Of a DNA stretch of 64,000 nucleotides, positions 16,782-24,989 are shown one piece after another. Under the pieces are notes generated by a model. It was given only the letters and a program-made list of their open reading frames with translations, searched no databases and was not told the DNA's origin. How positions within the stretch are numbered: the first letter of the stretch is position 1; each line of letters opens with the position of its first letter. The stretch covers positions 2,634,542-2,698,541 of the forward strand of contig JAWMQQ010000001.1 of NCBI GenBank assembly GCA_033283385.1, in the 5' to 3' direction. The position numbers were made by a program, and so were the translations under genes. This DNA comes from Mangrovimicrobium sp033283385. Its GTDB lineage: Bacteria; Pseudomonadota; Gammaproteobacteria; Pseudomonadales; Halieaceae.

Positions 16782-17834
16782 TTACTCTTCGTACTGGACC
16801 TCGAGGGTTGCCATTACGCGACGGTTCGCTGCGCGGCCTTCCTTGGTGCTGTTGTCAGCCACCGGCTGGGTCTCGCCGTAGCCCTTGGGCTCCAGGCGCT
16901 TGCGATCGATGCCGTACTGGTTGACCAGTACGTCGACCACAGCCTCGGCGCGGCGCTGTGACAGGGCCATGTTGTAGTCGTCGGGGCCGGTGCTGTCGGT
17001 GTGGCCTTCGATATCAACATACACGTCGGTGAAGCGCTTGAGGAAATTGGCCAGTTCGCCGATGTCGCTGAAGTACTTCTCCTGCACCTTGGCGGAGTCG
17101 AAGCCGAAGTTCACCGTCATCTTGATGGAGGCGACGCGGGTTACGGGCAGCGGGCAGCCGGTAGAGTCGACGCGGGTGCCGGCGGGCGTGCCGGGGCAGC
17201 GGTCGTCGACGTCGAGTACGCCATCGCCGTCTTCGTCACCGGAGGCGACCGCACCACCTTCCATGGCCGAGGCGCTGGCCATGCTGTCATCCTTCACCTT
17301 GCCGAAAAAGTAGTTCAGGCCAACGGTCATCATCAGGTCGGTGTTGTGCTCGTCGAGGTCGTTCATGGCGCGAGCCTCGAAACGCATACCGGTACGCGGG
17401 GTAATCATCCAGCGGGCGCCGGCACCGGCGTGCACGGTGGACTGGCGCTCATCGTACTGGTCCGAGTCGAAATCGATCTGGCCCATGCCGATGGTGGCAT
17501 AGGGGCGCACGCGATTCGGGCCACCGATGTAGCTGCCGCCGTAGAACATCAGGCCGAGCTGGTAGACGCCGACATCGACGTTGCCGTCGCGCTCATCGTC
17601 GAAACCGAAGTCGTTGTAGGCGGCCAGTGCCTCGATGGCAACGAGGTCGCTCAATGCCCATTCGAGGCTGACAACAGGTGCCGGATCGTCGTCGAGGCGA
17701 CGATCGCTGTCGAAATTCAGGTAGGATACCCCGGCGTTGATTGTCAGAGGCACGTCTGCGGCAGCTGGCTGAGCGGCCACCGTAGAAAGTGCGAGTCCCC
17801 ATGCCAAACCGGCGGCAGCAAAAATCTTCTTCAT
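16782..17834 (-). CDS. OmpA family outer-membrane protein
   Basis: 350-residue protein with four parts: signal peptide to about residue 27; an eight-strand barrel (about 28-190) with YLNFDSDRRLDDDP and a C-terminal strand GLNYFFGK; a short calcium-binding thrombospondin-type-3 linker DEDGDGVLDVDDRCPGTPAG with two cysteines; and a peptidoglycan-binding OmpA domain (about 230-350) with FGFDSAKV and GHTDSTGPDDYNMALSQRRA. This is the OprF-like layout that tethers the outer membrane to the cell wall. The start at 17834 was chosen because AAGGAG lies 8 bp upstream. It is monocistronic and ends at the bidirectional terminator. Confidence 0.92.
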   Translation of the reverse strand: MKKIFAAAGLAWGLALSTVAAQPAAADVPLTINAGVSYLNFDSDRRLDDDPAPVVSLEWALSDLVAIEALAAYNDFGFDDERDGNVDVGVYQLGLMFYGGSYIGGPNRVRPYATIGMGQIDFDSDQYDERQSTVHAGAGARWMITPRTGMRFEARAMNDLDEHNTDLMMTVGLNYFFGKVKDDSMASASAMEGGAVASGDEDGDGVLDVDDRCPGTPAGTRVDSTGCPLPVTRVASIKMTVNFGFDSAKVQEKYFSDIGELANFLKRFTDVYVDIEGHTDSTGPDDYNMALSQRRAEAVVDVLVNQYGIDRKRLEPKGYGETQPVADNSTKEGRAANRRVMATLEVQYEE

Positions 17835-17950
17835 TGGTGCTTCTCCTTGCGGAATGTTGTTCTCAGTAAAAAGTAGCACAATATGACGGCGTCTACAGAA
17901 TCCCCGGGAGCTAAAAACGAGGTAATTTTCCGCAGCGGCCCAGGGTAATT

Positions 17951-18676
17951 TTACCAGTCCAGGGCCTGCCGGATAAACGGGATGGACAGCGCCCGCTTGT
18001 GCGCCAGGGACTGCCTGTCCAGCAGGTCCAGCAGTTCGAGGAGGGAGGACAGGCCGCGCGGCGCACGGCTGACGATGTAAGCCGCCGCCTCCTCCGGCAG
18101 CAGCAGGCCCCGGCGCTCGGCGCGAAAACACAGCACCGCCTGTTTTTCACTGTCATTTAATTGCGGTAGCTGAAAGGTCACACCCCAGCTCAGGCGAGAA
18201 CGCAGGTCGTCCAGTGCGCAGTGCAGCGTGCGCGGCGCCGCGTCTGCGGCTACCAGCAAACGGCAACCGGACTCGCGCGCGCGGTTGCACAGGTCGAAAA
18301 GCGCGACCTCCCAGTCGCGATTACCGAGCACCGACTGCAGGTCGTCGAGGGCGACAAACTGCTGTTGCTCCACGTCGGCGAGCACATCTGCGGGGGCATA
18401 GCCGCTGAGTTCTGCCAGCGGCAGGTAGAGCGCCCTCTCCCCGGCGAGATGGCAGCCGGCCTGCAACAGGTGCGACTTACCCACCCCGGCAGCGCCGTGC
18501 AGGAAAACCAGCGGCTCCGCCGCTTCGCCGGGCAGCGCAGCGCACTGGGCGCGCAACACCGGCAACAGGGGCGCCAGCGCCGGCGGCGCGAGGAAATTCT
18601 CCAGCGTCGCATCGTCGCGCAAGTGCACCGGCAGGGGCAGTTGCACGCCCGCGGGCCCGGTCCTACTCACCGCCAT
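17951..18676 (-). CDS. hda: DnaA regulatory inactivator Hda
   Basis: 241-residue DnaA-related AAA+ protein that, with the DNA-loaded sliding clamp, promotes hydrolysis of DnaA-bound ATP and limits re-initiation. A clamp-binding motif QLPLPV is at residues 12-17, matching the QLSLPL motif of E. coli Hda. Walker A is GAAGVGKSH (61-69), Walker B is FVALDDL, and it lacks the DnaA DNA-binding domain. It overlaps perM by 14 bp, giving the operon DUF2066-perM-hda seen widely in gammaproteobacteria. Confidence 0.92.
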   Translation of the reverse strand: MAVSRTGPAGVQLPLPVHLRDDATLENFLAPPALAPLLPVLRAQCAALPGEAAEPLVFLHGAAGVGKSHLLQAGCHLAGERALYLPLAELSGYAPADVLADVEQQQFVALDDLQSVLGNRDWEVALFDLCNRARESGCRLLVAADAAPRTLHCALDDLRSRLSWGVTFQLPQLNDSEKQAVLCFRAERRGLLLPEEAAAYIVSRAPRGLSSLLELLDLLDRQSLAHKRALSIPFIRQALDW

Positions 18677-19745
18677 AGAGCTCGGAAGACTGGTAGCGCT
18701 GCACCGCGTGGCGCGCGAATACCATGATCACCGCCGCGACCGGCAGCGCGAGAAGTACGCCGACAAACCCGGCGATCTGCCCGCCGGCCATCAGGGCGAA
18801 GATCACCGCCACCGGGTGCAGGCCGATGCGGTCACCGACCAGGATCGGGGTCAGCACCATGCTCTCGAGCATCTGGCCGACACCGAAGACCAGCGCCACC
18901 CACAGCAACATGGTCCAGTCGTGGAACTGCGCGTAAGCGGCAACGAACGAGGCCAGGATCCCTACGACGAACCCCAGGTAGGGCACGATGCTGGCCAGGC
19001 CGGCAAGCAATCCCAGCAGCAGCGCGAGCTGCAGGCCGACCAGCCACAGGCCGAAACTGTAGATCGCCCCCAGCGCGCACATCACCAGGAACTGCCCGCG
19101 CAGGAATGCGCCGACCACTTCATCCGCCTCGGCGGTCATGCCCGCCATCTTGCCCTGCCAGGCGCGCGGCAACATGTGCAGGGTGCGGGACATGAGCAGG
19201 TCCCAGTCGCGCATCAGGTAGAACGCCACCACCGGCACCAGGGCGAGGTTGGCCAGCCCCAGTAGCAGGTCCAGGCCGGAGCCACTCACCTGCTTGAGCA
19301 GCTGTGCAGTGAACTTGCCCACCGATTGCCAGTGGTTGGCGATCTGGTCGGACCAGTCCACCTGCGGCAGGCGGTCTATCGGCAACTGCAGGCGCTGCTG
19401 CGCCCAGGGCAGCAGCGTGCGCGTAAACCAGGCGTAGATCTCCGGCACCTTGGCCACCAGCGCGTCCAGCTGCTGCAGCAACAGCGGCACTCCCACCAGC
19501 ACCGTCAACACGATGACCAGCGTGAACAGCGCGAACACGATCACCACGCCCGTGGTGCGGTTGAGCCGGTGACGCTCCATCCGGTCCACCAGCGGGTCGC
19601 CGAGGTAGGCCAGCAGGGCGCCGAGAACAAACGGCATGAGAATCGGCTGCAGTACGTAGATCAGCGCCGCAAATGCCGCCAGGGCGACCAGCGCCAGCGG
19701 CCAGCGCACGACTGGCGTGGGGCCGGGCGGTCCTAGTTCTGCCAT
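18663..19745 (-). CDS. perM: AI-2E transporter family permease, PerM type
   Basis: 360-residue inner-membrane protein of the PerM/TqsA family with about eight transmembrane segments, typically paired around a longer periplasmic loop (VAKVPEIYAWFTRTLLPWAQQR and following). The late PYLGFVVGI and GLHPVAVIFALMAGG are family-typical. The substrate of PerM is not firmly known; autoinducer transport is only established for some relatives. Overlaps DUF2066 by 13 bp and hda by 14 bp, so it is co-transcribed with them. Confidence 0.88.
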   Translation of the reverse strand: MAELGPPGPTPVVRWPLALVALAAFAALIYVLQPILMPFVLGALLAYLGDPLVDRMERHRLNRTTGVVIVFALFTLVIVLTVLVGVPLLLQQLDALVAKVPEIYAWFTRTLLPWAQQRLQLPIDRLPQVDWSDQIANHWQSVGKFTAQLLKQVSGSGLDLLLGLANLALVPVVAFYLMRDWDLLMSRTLHMLPRAWQGKMAGMTAEADEVVGAFLRGQFLVMCALGAIYSFGLWLVGLQLALLLGLLAGLASIVPYLGFVVGILASFVAAYAQFHDWTMLLWVALVFGVGQMLESMVLTPILVGDRIGLHPVAVIFALMAGGQIAGFVGVLLALPVAAVIMVFARHAVQRYQSSELYGGE

Positions 19746-20773
19746 CGGTATTCCAGGTTCTGGCCGCTGGGATCCAGCGGTTGCAGGTGTTGGTTGAGCT
19801 GGATGATCTGCGCCAGCCGGGCAGCGTCTGCCGAAGCGACCAGCGTGAATTCGACGCGATCCCCGCTGACGCGGGTGACGTTTGCATCACTGACCAGTTC
19901 GAGCCCCTGCAGCCAGTTGACGATGGCAGCGTAGTCGGCGAAACCCTCGACGCCGCTCACACCCAGCTGCACCCGGTCCTGGCCCGCGCCGCTGGGGGTG
20001 ACCGCGTAGCGCGCCACCATGTCGTCCGCCACCAGGCCGACACCGGCGCCGAAGAACTCCTGCGCGGAATCGGTACTGGCGCTGCGATCGCGGCGATCCA
20101 GGCCGTGCAGGTAGCTCCAGTCACCTACCCAGCGGCCGGTGGAATCCTCCGCTACGCGGCCCATGAGAATATCCTCCACACCGTAACGCGCCGAGGCGTC
20201 CTGCACCGCCGCGGCCTGCTGCTGCCAGACATCGTCCAGCCCCAGGGCGGTGGCATCGCCGAGGTCGTACAGGGGGAATTGTGCCGGGACACCGCGGCGG
20301 CGGAAGGCCTGCATCAAGCCGGCCGCCAGCTCGGGAGTATCCGCCGGGTTGACGAACTGGCGCTGCCCGTCGGTTTCCACCGCCATCCAGACCAGCACCC
20401 GGGGACGGTTGGCAGTCCACAGCGGCAGGCCGGCGGATGTGAGCAGGTCGGAAATGTAGCCGCGATCGAACTCGAAGCGCGCGGCGAGTCCGCTCTCGCT
20501 GCTGTCGTCCCGGCTGAAGGCGTACTGCTGGACCTCGGCGCGGGCGTTCGCGAGCGCGGCCCCGACGGCGGGATTGTCCAGCGCCGAGGGACTGCCGGAG
20601 ACCTTGACGATCACCTCAGCCAGCGCCTTGCGCGCCCCGGCGGCCAGCGCTGCCTCGCCCTGGTCGCCGACCGGCACGCTGGCGGCGTACAGGTCCGGCA
20701 CCACCTCCGCGCGCGCGCCGGCGGCGCACAGCCACAGGGCGATGAGGATTGACGCAACTACTCTTCTGGACAC
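19733..20773 (-). CDS. DUF2066 domain exported protein
   Basis: About 346-residue protein of unknown function, conserved in gammaproteobacteria upstream of perM and hda. The N-terminus is a signal peptide (VASILIALWLCAAGARA). The start is taken as GTG at 20773, with AGGGG 7 bp upstream; an in-frame ATG at 20803 would add ten Arg-rich residues. The mature part holds the DUF2066 region with GARKALAEVIVKVSGSPSAL near its start. It is divergent from purM, sharing a 140-bp promoter region. Periplasmic location is inferred. Confidence 0.8.
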   Translation of the reverse strand: MSRRVVASILIALWLCAAGARAEVVPDLYAASVPVGDQGEAALAAGARKALAEVIVKVSGSPSALDNPAVGAALANARAEVQQYAFSRDDSSESGLAARFEFDRGYISDLLTSAGLPLWTANRPRVLVWMAVETDGQRQFVNPADTPELAAGLMQAFRRRGVPAQFPLYDLGDATALGLDDVWQQQAAAVQDASARYGVEDILMGRVAEDSTGRWVGDWSYLHGLDRRDRSASTDSAQEFFGAGVGLVADDMVARYAVTPSGAGQDRVQLGVSGVEGFADYAAIVNWLQGLELVSDANVTRVSGDRVEFTLVASADAARLAQIIQLNQHLQPLDPSGQNLEYRWQN

Positions 20774-20913
20774 GCGGGAACCCCTGGATTGGACGCGGCC
20801 CATTGTAGCAGCACCCCGGCGAGTCGCGCAGTGCCGCGAATTATTCACGGGTGCGCGCCACCGCCAGCCGGGATAAAATACCGCCCCTCTTACACAGCCC
20901 GGAACACCTGCCG

Positions 20914-21954
20914 ATGAGTGACCCCGCCAAACCGACCTCCCTGAGCTACCGCGATGCCGGGGTGGACATCGACGCCGGTAACGCGCTGGTTGAACGCATC
21001 AAGGGCGTCTCGAAGCGCACCGCGCGGCCCGAGGTACTGGGCGGCCTCGGCGGCTTCGGCGCGCTGTGCGCGATCCCGCCGGGCTATCGCGAACCGGTGC
21101 TGGTCTCCGGCACCGATGGCGTGGGCACCAAGCTGCGCCTGGCCATGGACATGGGCATTCACGACACCATCGGCATCGACCTCGTCGCCATGTGCGTCAA
21201 CGACCTCGTGGTCGCCGGTGCCGAACCGCTGTTCTTCCTCGACTACTACGCCACTGGCGCCCTCAACGTGGATACCGCCGCCGCGGTGGTCACCGGCATC
21301 GGCCGCGGCTGCGAGCTGGCCGGCTGCGCGCTGGTCGGCGGCGAAACCGCGGAAATGCCCGGCATGTACGCCGGCGAGGACTACGACCTCGCGGGATTCT
21401 GTGTCGGCGTGGTGGAAAAATCCGCCATCATCGACGGCTCGCAGGTCGCCACCGGGGACGTGCTGCTGGGTATCGCCAGCAGCGGCCCGCACTCCAACGG
21501 CTACTCGCTGATCCGCAAGATCATCGAGGTCAGCGGCGCTGCGCTGGACCAGCCGCTGGGTGAAGGCACCCTGGGCCAGGCCCTGCTGGCTCCCACCGAG
21601 ATCTACGTCAAGCCGCTGCTGCAACTGTTTGGCGAGTTGCAGGTGAAGGCGCTATGCCACGTCACCGGTGGCGGCCTCACGGAAAACCTGCCGCGCGTGC
21701 TGCCCGGCAATTGCAGCGCGCACATCGACACCGGCAGCTGGCAGTGGCCGGAAATCTTCCACTGGCTGCAGGACAGCGGCAACGTCGCGACACCCGAGAT
21801 GTACCGCACGTTCAACTGCGGCGTGGGCATGGTGGTCTGCGTGGCGCCGGCGGATGCGCAGCGCGCCATCGAACTGCTCGGCGGCAGCGGGCACAGTGCC
21901 TGGGTCATCGGTGAAATCGTCGCCGGCGACGGTGAGGTCGTACTGGCATCATGA
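20914..21954 (+). CDS. purM: Phosphoribosylformylglycinamidine cyclo-ligase
   Basis: 346-residue AIR synthetase: converts formylglycinamidine ribotide and ATP to aminoimidazole ribotide in purine synthesis. Recognised by LSYRDAGVDIDAGNALVERIK, LVSGTDGVGTKLRLA, LVGGETAEMPGMY and SSGPHSNGYSLIRK. Start ATG at 20914; the in-frame ATG at 20851 would add residues absent from the family. GATAAAAT lies 42 bp upstream and may be part of the -10 region. Overlaps purN by 4 bp. Confidence 0.97.
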   Translation: MSDPAKPTSLSYRDAGVDIDAGNALVERIKGVSKRTARPEVLGGLGGFGALCAIPPGYREPVLVSGTDGVGTKLRLAMDMGIHDTIGIDLVAMCVNDLVVAGAEPLFFLDYYATGALNVDTAAAVVTGIGRGCELAGCALVGGETAEMPGMYAGEDYDLAGFCVGVVEKSAIIDGSQVATGDVLLGIASSGPHSNGYSLIRKIIEVSGAALDQPLGEGTLGQALLAPTEIYVKPLLQLFGELQVKALCHVTGGGLTENLPRVLPGNCSAHIDTGSWQWPEIFHWLQDSGNVATPEMYRTFNCGVGMVVCVAPADAQRAIELLGGSGHSAWVIGEIVAGDGEVVLAS

Positions 21955-22616
21955 GCACCCCGGAACAACCCCGGCTGGCGATACTGATCTCCGGCCGCGG
22001 CTCCAACATGCAATCGTTCATCCGCGCCTGCGCCGCCGGCGACCTGGATGCCGGTATCGCCGTGGTACTGAGCAACAAGCCCGAGGCGGCGGGACTGCAA
22101 ACCGCTGCGCAGGCCGGTATCCCGACCCTCTGCATCGACCACCGGGACTACCCGGACCGCGAGTCCTTCGACGCGGCCCTGGTCGAGGCGCTGGCGCCCT
22201 TCGCGCCGGACGCGGTCATCCTCGCCGGGTTCATGCGCATCCTCACGCCGGTATTCATCGCACCCTTCGCCGGCAAACTGCTGAATATCCACCCCTCCCT
22301 GCTGCCGAAATACCCGGGCCTGCACACCCACCAGCGCGCGCTGGATGCCGGTGACGCGGAGGCGGGCGTGACGGTGCACTTCGTCACCCCGGAACTGGAC
22401 GGCGGGCCGCCCATCCTGCAGGCGCGGGTGCCCGTGGAAGCGGGCGACGACGCCGGCACGCTGGCCGCCCGGGTACTGGTGCGGGAACACGAGATCTACC
22501 CCATCGCCACGCGCTGGCTGCTGCAGGGGCGCCTGCAGCTGACCGCCCGGGGCGCCACCCTGGATGGCGAGCCGATCCCGGCCACCGGCATCGATTATGT
22601 TCCGGGTATCGAATAG
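21951..22616 (+). CDS. purN: Phosphoribosylglycinamide formyltransferase
   Basis: 221-residue folate-dependent GAR transformylase acting upstream of PurM in purine synthesis. Visible are the phosphate loop ISGRGSNMQS, the catalytic NIHPSLLPKYPGLHTHQRAL and the substrate Asp in GGPPI context (FVTPELDGGPPILQ). Starts within the last codons of purM and its end overlaps the DUF3108 gene by 20 bp, a tight three-gene operon. Confidence 0.97.
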   Translation: MSTPEQPRLAILISGRGSNMQSFIRACAAGDLDAGIAVVLSNKPEAAGLQTAAQAGIPTLCIDHRDYPDRESFDAALVEALAPFAPDAVILAGFMRILTPVFIAPFAGKLLNIHPSLLPKYPGLHTHQRALDAGDAEAGVTVHFVTPELDGGPPILQARVPVEAGDDAGTLAARVLVREHEIYPIATRWLLQGRLQLTARGATLDGEPIPATGIDYVPGIE

Positions 22617-23370
22617 GCCGGTCCGCAGGGCATTCCTCGCGCTTTGCCTGGCCCTTGCATCCCCCGCCCTCGCCAATGCCGGTGACGCCCCCGGCACACA
22701 GCTGCTGCGCCCCTACTCCGCGGTCTACAAGACCATCGCACACGGACTGGAACTGACGCTGACCCGCCGCCTGCAGGAGAGCGGCGACGGCAAATACACC
22801 CTCACCAACGACGGCAGGATTCTTGTGGTCGGCTTTCACGAGGTGAGCGTGTTCCGGGTCGAGGACGGGCATGTCGTCCCCAGAACCTATGTCTACCAGG
22901 GCAACGGCCTGATCAACCGGCGCCGGGAGGTGCACTTCACGCCGGGCTCACCGACGATTCGCAGCCTGTACAAGGGCGAGTGGTACGACCTGCCCTACAG
23001 CGAGGGCACCCTGGACCGCATGAGCCAGATGGAGCAGGTCCGGCTGGAACTGTTGCGCGACGCCGCAGCCGAGCGCGACATTACCGTGCGGGTGGCGGAC
23101 GGTCGCAAGATCAAGCAATACCTGCTGCAATACGTGGGCGAAGAGACGCTGGAAACCCCGATGGGGCCGATACAGACCGTGCACTTTCGCCGCGAGCACG
23201 AGGACCCGGAGCGCAAGTCGGACATGTGGATGGCGCCGTCACTGGATTACCTGATGGTAAAAACCGTGCACGTGGAGGACGGCAGCCCCGCCGAGATGAT
23301 CCTCACCAGCGCGAGCTTCGCCGGCGAACCCGGCGCTGACACCCTCGCAGGCAAGGGCGCTGCCGACTGA
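22597..23370 (+). CDS. DUF3108 domain exported protein
   Basis: 257-residue protein with an N-terminal signal peptide (FLALCLALASPALANA). The mature part matches DUF3108 proteins that commonly follow purN in gammaproteobacteria: PYSAVYKTIAHGLELTLTR at the start and GRKIKQYLLQYVGEETL later. A periplasmic beta-rich fold is expected; function unknown. The start ATG at 22597 lies inside purN, so translation is coupled. An ATG at 22564 would put charged residues before the signal peptide. Confidence 0.78.
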   Translation: MFRVSNRPVRRAFLALCLALASPALANAGDAPGTQLLRPYSAVYKTIAHGLELTLTRRLQESGDGKYTLTNDGRILVVGFHEVSVFRVEDGHVVPRTYVYQGNGLINRRREVHFTPGSPTIRSLYKGEWYDLPYSEGTLDRMSQMEQVRLELLRDAAAERDITVRVADGRKIKQYLLQYVGEETLETPMGPIQTVHFRREHEDPERKSDMWMAPSLDYLMVKTVHVEDGSPAEMILTSASFAGEPGADTLAGKGAAD

Positions 23371-23940
23371 TCAGGCCCTCGGCAGGGTGACCCCGGTCTG
23401 GCCCTGGTATTTGCCGCCGCGATCCTTGTAGCTCACGTCGCAGACCTCGTCGGACTCGAAGAACAGCATCTGCGCCACGCCCTCGTTGGCGTAGATCTTC
23501 GCCGGCAGTGTGGTGGTGTTGGAGAATTCCAGGGTGACGTGCCCCTCCCACTCGGGCTCCAGCGGCGTCACGTTGACGATGATGCCGCAGCGCGCGTATG
23601 TCGATTTGCCGAGGCAGATGGTGAGCACATTGCGCGGGATGCGGAAGTACTCGACGGTGCGCGCCAGGGCGAAGGAATTGGGCGGAATCACGCAGACATC
23701 GCTGACCACGTCGACAAAGCTGCCCTCGTCGAAGCCCTTGGGATCGACGGTGGCCGAGTTGATGTTGGTGAACACCTTGAATTCATTGGAGCAGCGCACG
23801 TCGTAGCCGTAGCTGGAGGTGCCGTAGGAAATCAGGCGCTGGCCGCCAGCGTCCGCGCGCACCTGGCCGGCCTCGAAGGGCTCGATCATGCCGTGTTCCT
23901 GCGCCATGCGGCGAATCCACTTGTCTGCCTTGATACTCAC
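23371..23940 (-). CDS. dcd: dCTP deaminase
   Basis: 189-residue trimeric enzyme deaminating dCTP to dUTP, feeding thymidylate synthesis. Seen are the SYGTSSYGYDVRCSNEF nucleotide loop, the catalytic-site segment VNVTPLEPEWEGHVTLEFSN, and the C-terminal GKYQGQTGVTLP lid. The start is GTG at 23940 (VSIKADKWIRRMA) preceded by GGAAGGG; no ATG fits. It follows apbC by 14 bp on the same strand and is convergent with DUF3108, whose stop abuts it. Confidence 0.95.
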   Translation of the reverse strand: MSIKADKWIRRMAQEHGMIEPFEAGQVRADAGGQRLISYGTSSYGYDVRCSNEFKVFTNINSATVDPKGFDEGSFVDVVSDVCVIPPNSFALARTVEYFRIPRNVLTICLGKSTYARCGIIVNVTPLEPEWEGHVTLEFSNTTTLPAKIYANEGVAQMLFFESDEVCDVSYKDRGGKYQGQTGVTLPRA

Positions 23941-23954
23941 GCTCGCCCTTCCGT

Positions 23955-24770
23955 TCAGTCGTCGGTGATCCTGATCTCGGGAAACTGCCGCACGGCGGAT
24001 TCCCCTGTATTTTCCAGTGCGTCGCGCACATTGCGCGCGATGGCGAGAAACGCCTGCGCCGCCGCCGAGTCCGGCGCGGACAGCACCGTCGGCTTGCCCG
24101 CATCGGTCTGCTCGCGGATGCCGCGGTCCAGTGGCAGGCTGCCCAGCAGCGGCACACCGTATTCCTGCGCGATGCGCTTGCCGCCGTCCGCGCCGAAGAT
24201 ATGCTCCTCGTGGCCGCAGTTGCTGCATACGTGCATGGCCATGTTCTCCACCACGCCCAGCACCGGCACGTCCACCTTGCGGAACATCTCGATGCCCTTC
24301 TGCGCGTCCAGCAGGGCGATGTCCTGCGGCGTGGTGACGATGACCGCGCCGGCCACGCGCGCCTTTTGCGAGAGGGTCAGCTGCACGTCGCCGGTGCCCG
24401 GCGGCATGTCGATCACCAGGAAGTCCAGCGGTCCCCACAGGGTCTGCTCCAGCATCTGCGCCAGCGCGCCGCCGGCCATCGGTCCGCGCCAGACCATCGG
24501 CGTACGCTCGGAAACCAGATAACCCATGGACATGGTCTTGAGGCCCTGCGCCTTGACCGGCAGCAGGAACTGGCCACCCTGCTGTTCGGGGCGCACACCC
24601 TCGTCCACGCCGAGCATCACCTGCTGGCTGGGGCCGTAGATGTCGGCGTCCAGCAGGCCGACCTCGGCGCCCAGTTGTTTCAGCGCCAGGGCGAGGTTGA
24701 CCGCCACGGTGGATTTGCCGACACCGCCCTTGCCGGAGGCGACGGCGATGATGTGCTTGATATCGTTCAT
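23955..24770 (-). CDS. apbC: Iron-sulfur cluster carrier ATPase ApbC/Mrp, short form
   Basis: 271-residue P-loop ATPase that binds and transfers Fe-S clusters. The deviant Walker A is GKGGVGKST (13-21) and the cluster-binding CxxC is VCSNCG. Bacterial Mrp/ApbC usually has about 350-370 residues with an N-terminal MIP18/DUF59 domain; that domain is missing here and no remnant is seen upstream, where the frame runs antisense through metG. Start ATG at 24770 (MNDIKHIIAVASGKGG). Co-directional with dcd, divergent from metG. Confidence 0.92.
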   Translation of the reverse strand: MNDIKHIIAVASGKGGVGKSTVAVNLALALKQLGAEVGLLDADIYGPSQQVMLGVDEGVRPEQQGGQFLLPVKAQGLKTMSMGYLVSERTPMVWRGPMAGGALAQMLEQTLWGPLDFLVIDMPPGTGDVQLTLSQKARVAGAVIVTTPQDIALLDAQKGIEMFRKVDVPVLGVVENMAMHVCSNCGHEEHIFGADGGKRIAQEYGVPLLGSLPLDRGIREQTDAGKPTVLSAPDSAAAQAFLAIARNVRDALENTGESAVRQFPEIRITDD

Positions 24771-24838
24771 AGGGGCAGGATTGTGCAAAGGGCGCCAGTA
24801 TATGGACAGCGGTGCATGGTAAACAACCCCCACCCACC

Positions 24839-24917
24839 GTAGGAGCCCGTTACACGGGCGACCGACCGCTACGCCCGAGCACGGATCGGGGCGATCGCGC
24901 GCAGAGCGCGCTCCTAC
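24839..24917. repeat. REP pair, inverted units, between apbC and metG
   Basis: Two 23-nt REP units face each other: 24839-24861 (plus orientation) and 24895-24917 (minus). Each starts GTAGGAGC, has a short G/C palindrome and ends GCGA. The inverted pair forms a BIME-like structure between divergent genes. Confidence 0.88.
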
Positions 24918-24923
24918 GGCAAC

Positions 24924-24952
24924 GTGAAATCGGGGGGCAAAACCGCTATAGT
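24924..24952 (+). promoter_or_regulatory. Probable metG promoter
   Basis: GTGAAA and TATAGT are separated by 17 bp and lie 38 bp before the metG ATG, immediately after the REP pair. The -10 matches the consensus at five of six positions. Confidence 0.5.
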
Positions 24953-24989
24953 AGCGCCCCTTTTTTCCAGCACAGAGACCGCCCGATTT

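Noticed and set aside
24957..24967. T-run before metG as a terminator
   Set aside because: No stem precedes it; it is inside the metG leader just after the likely promoter.
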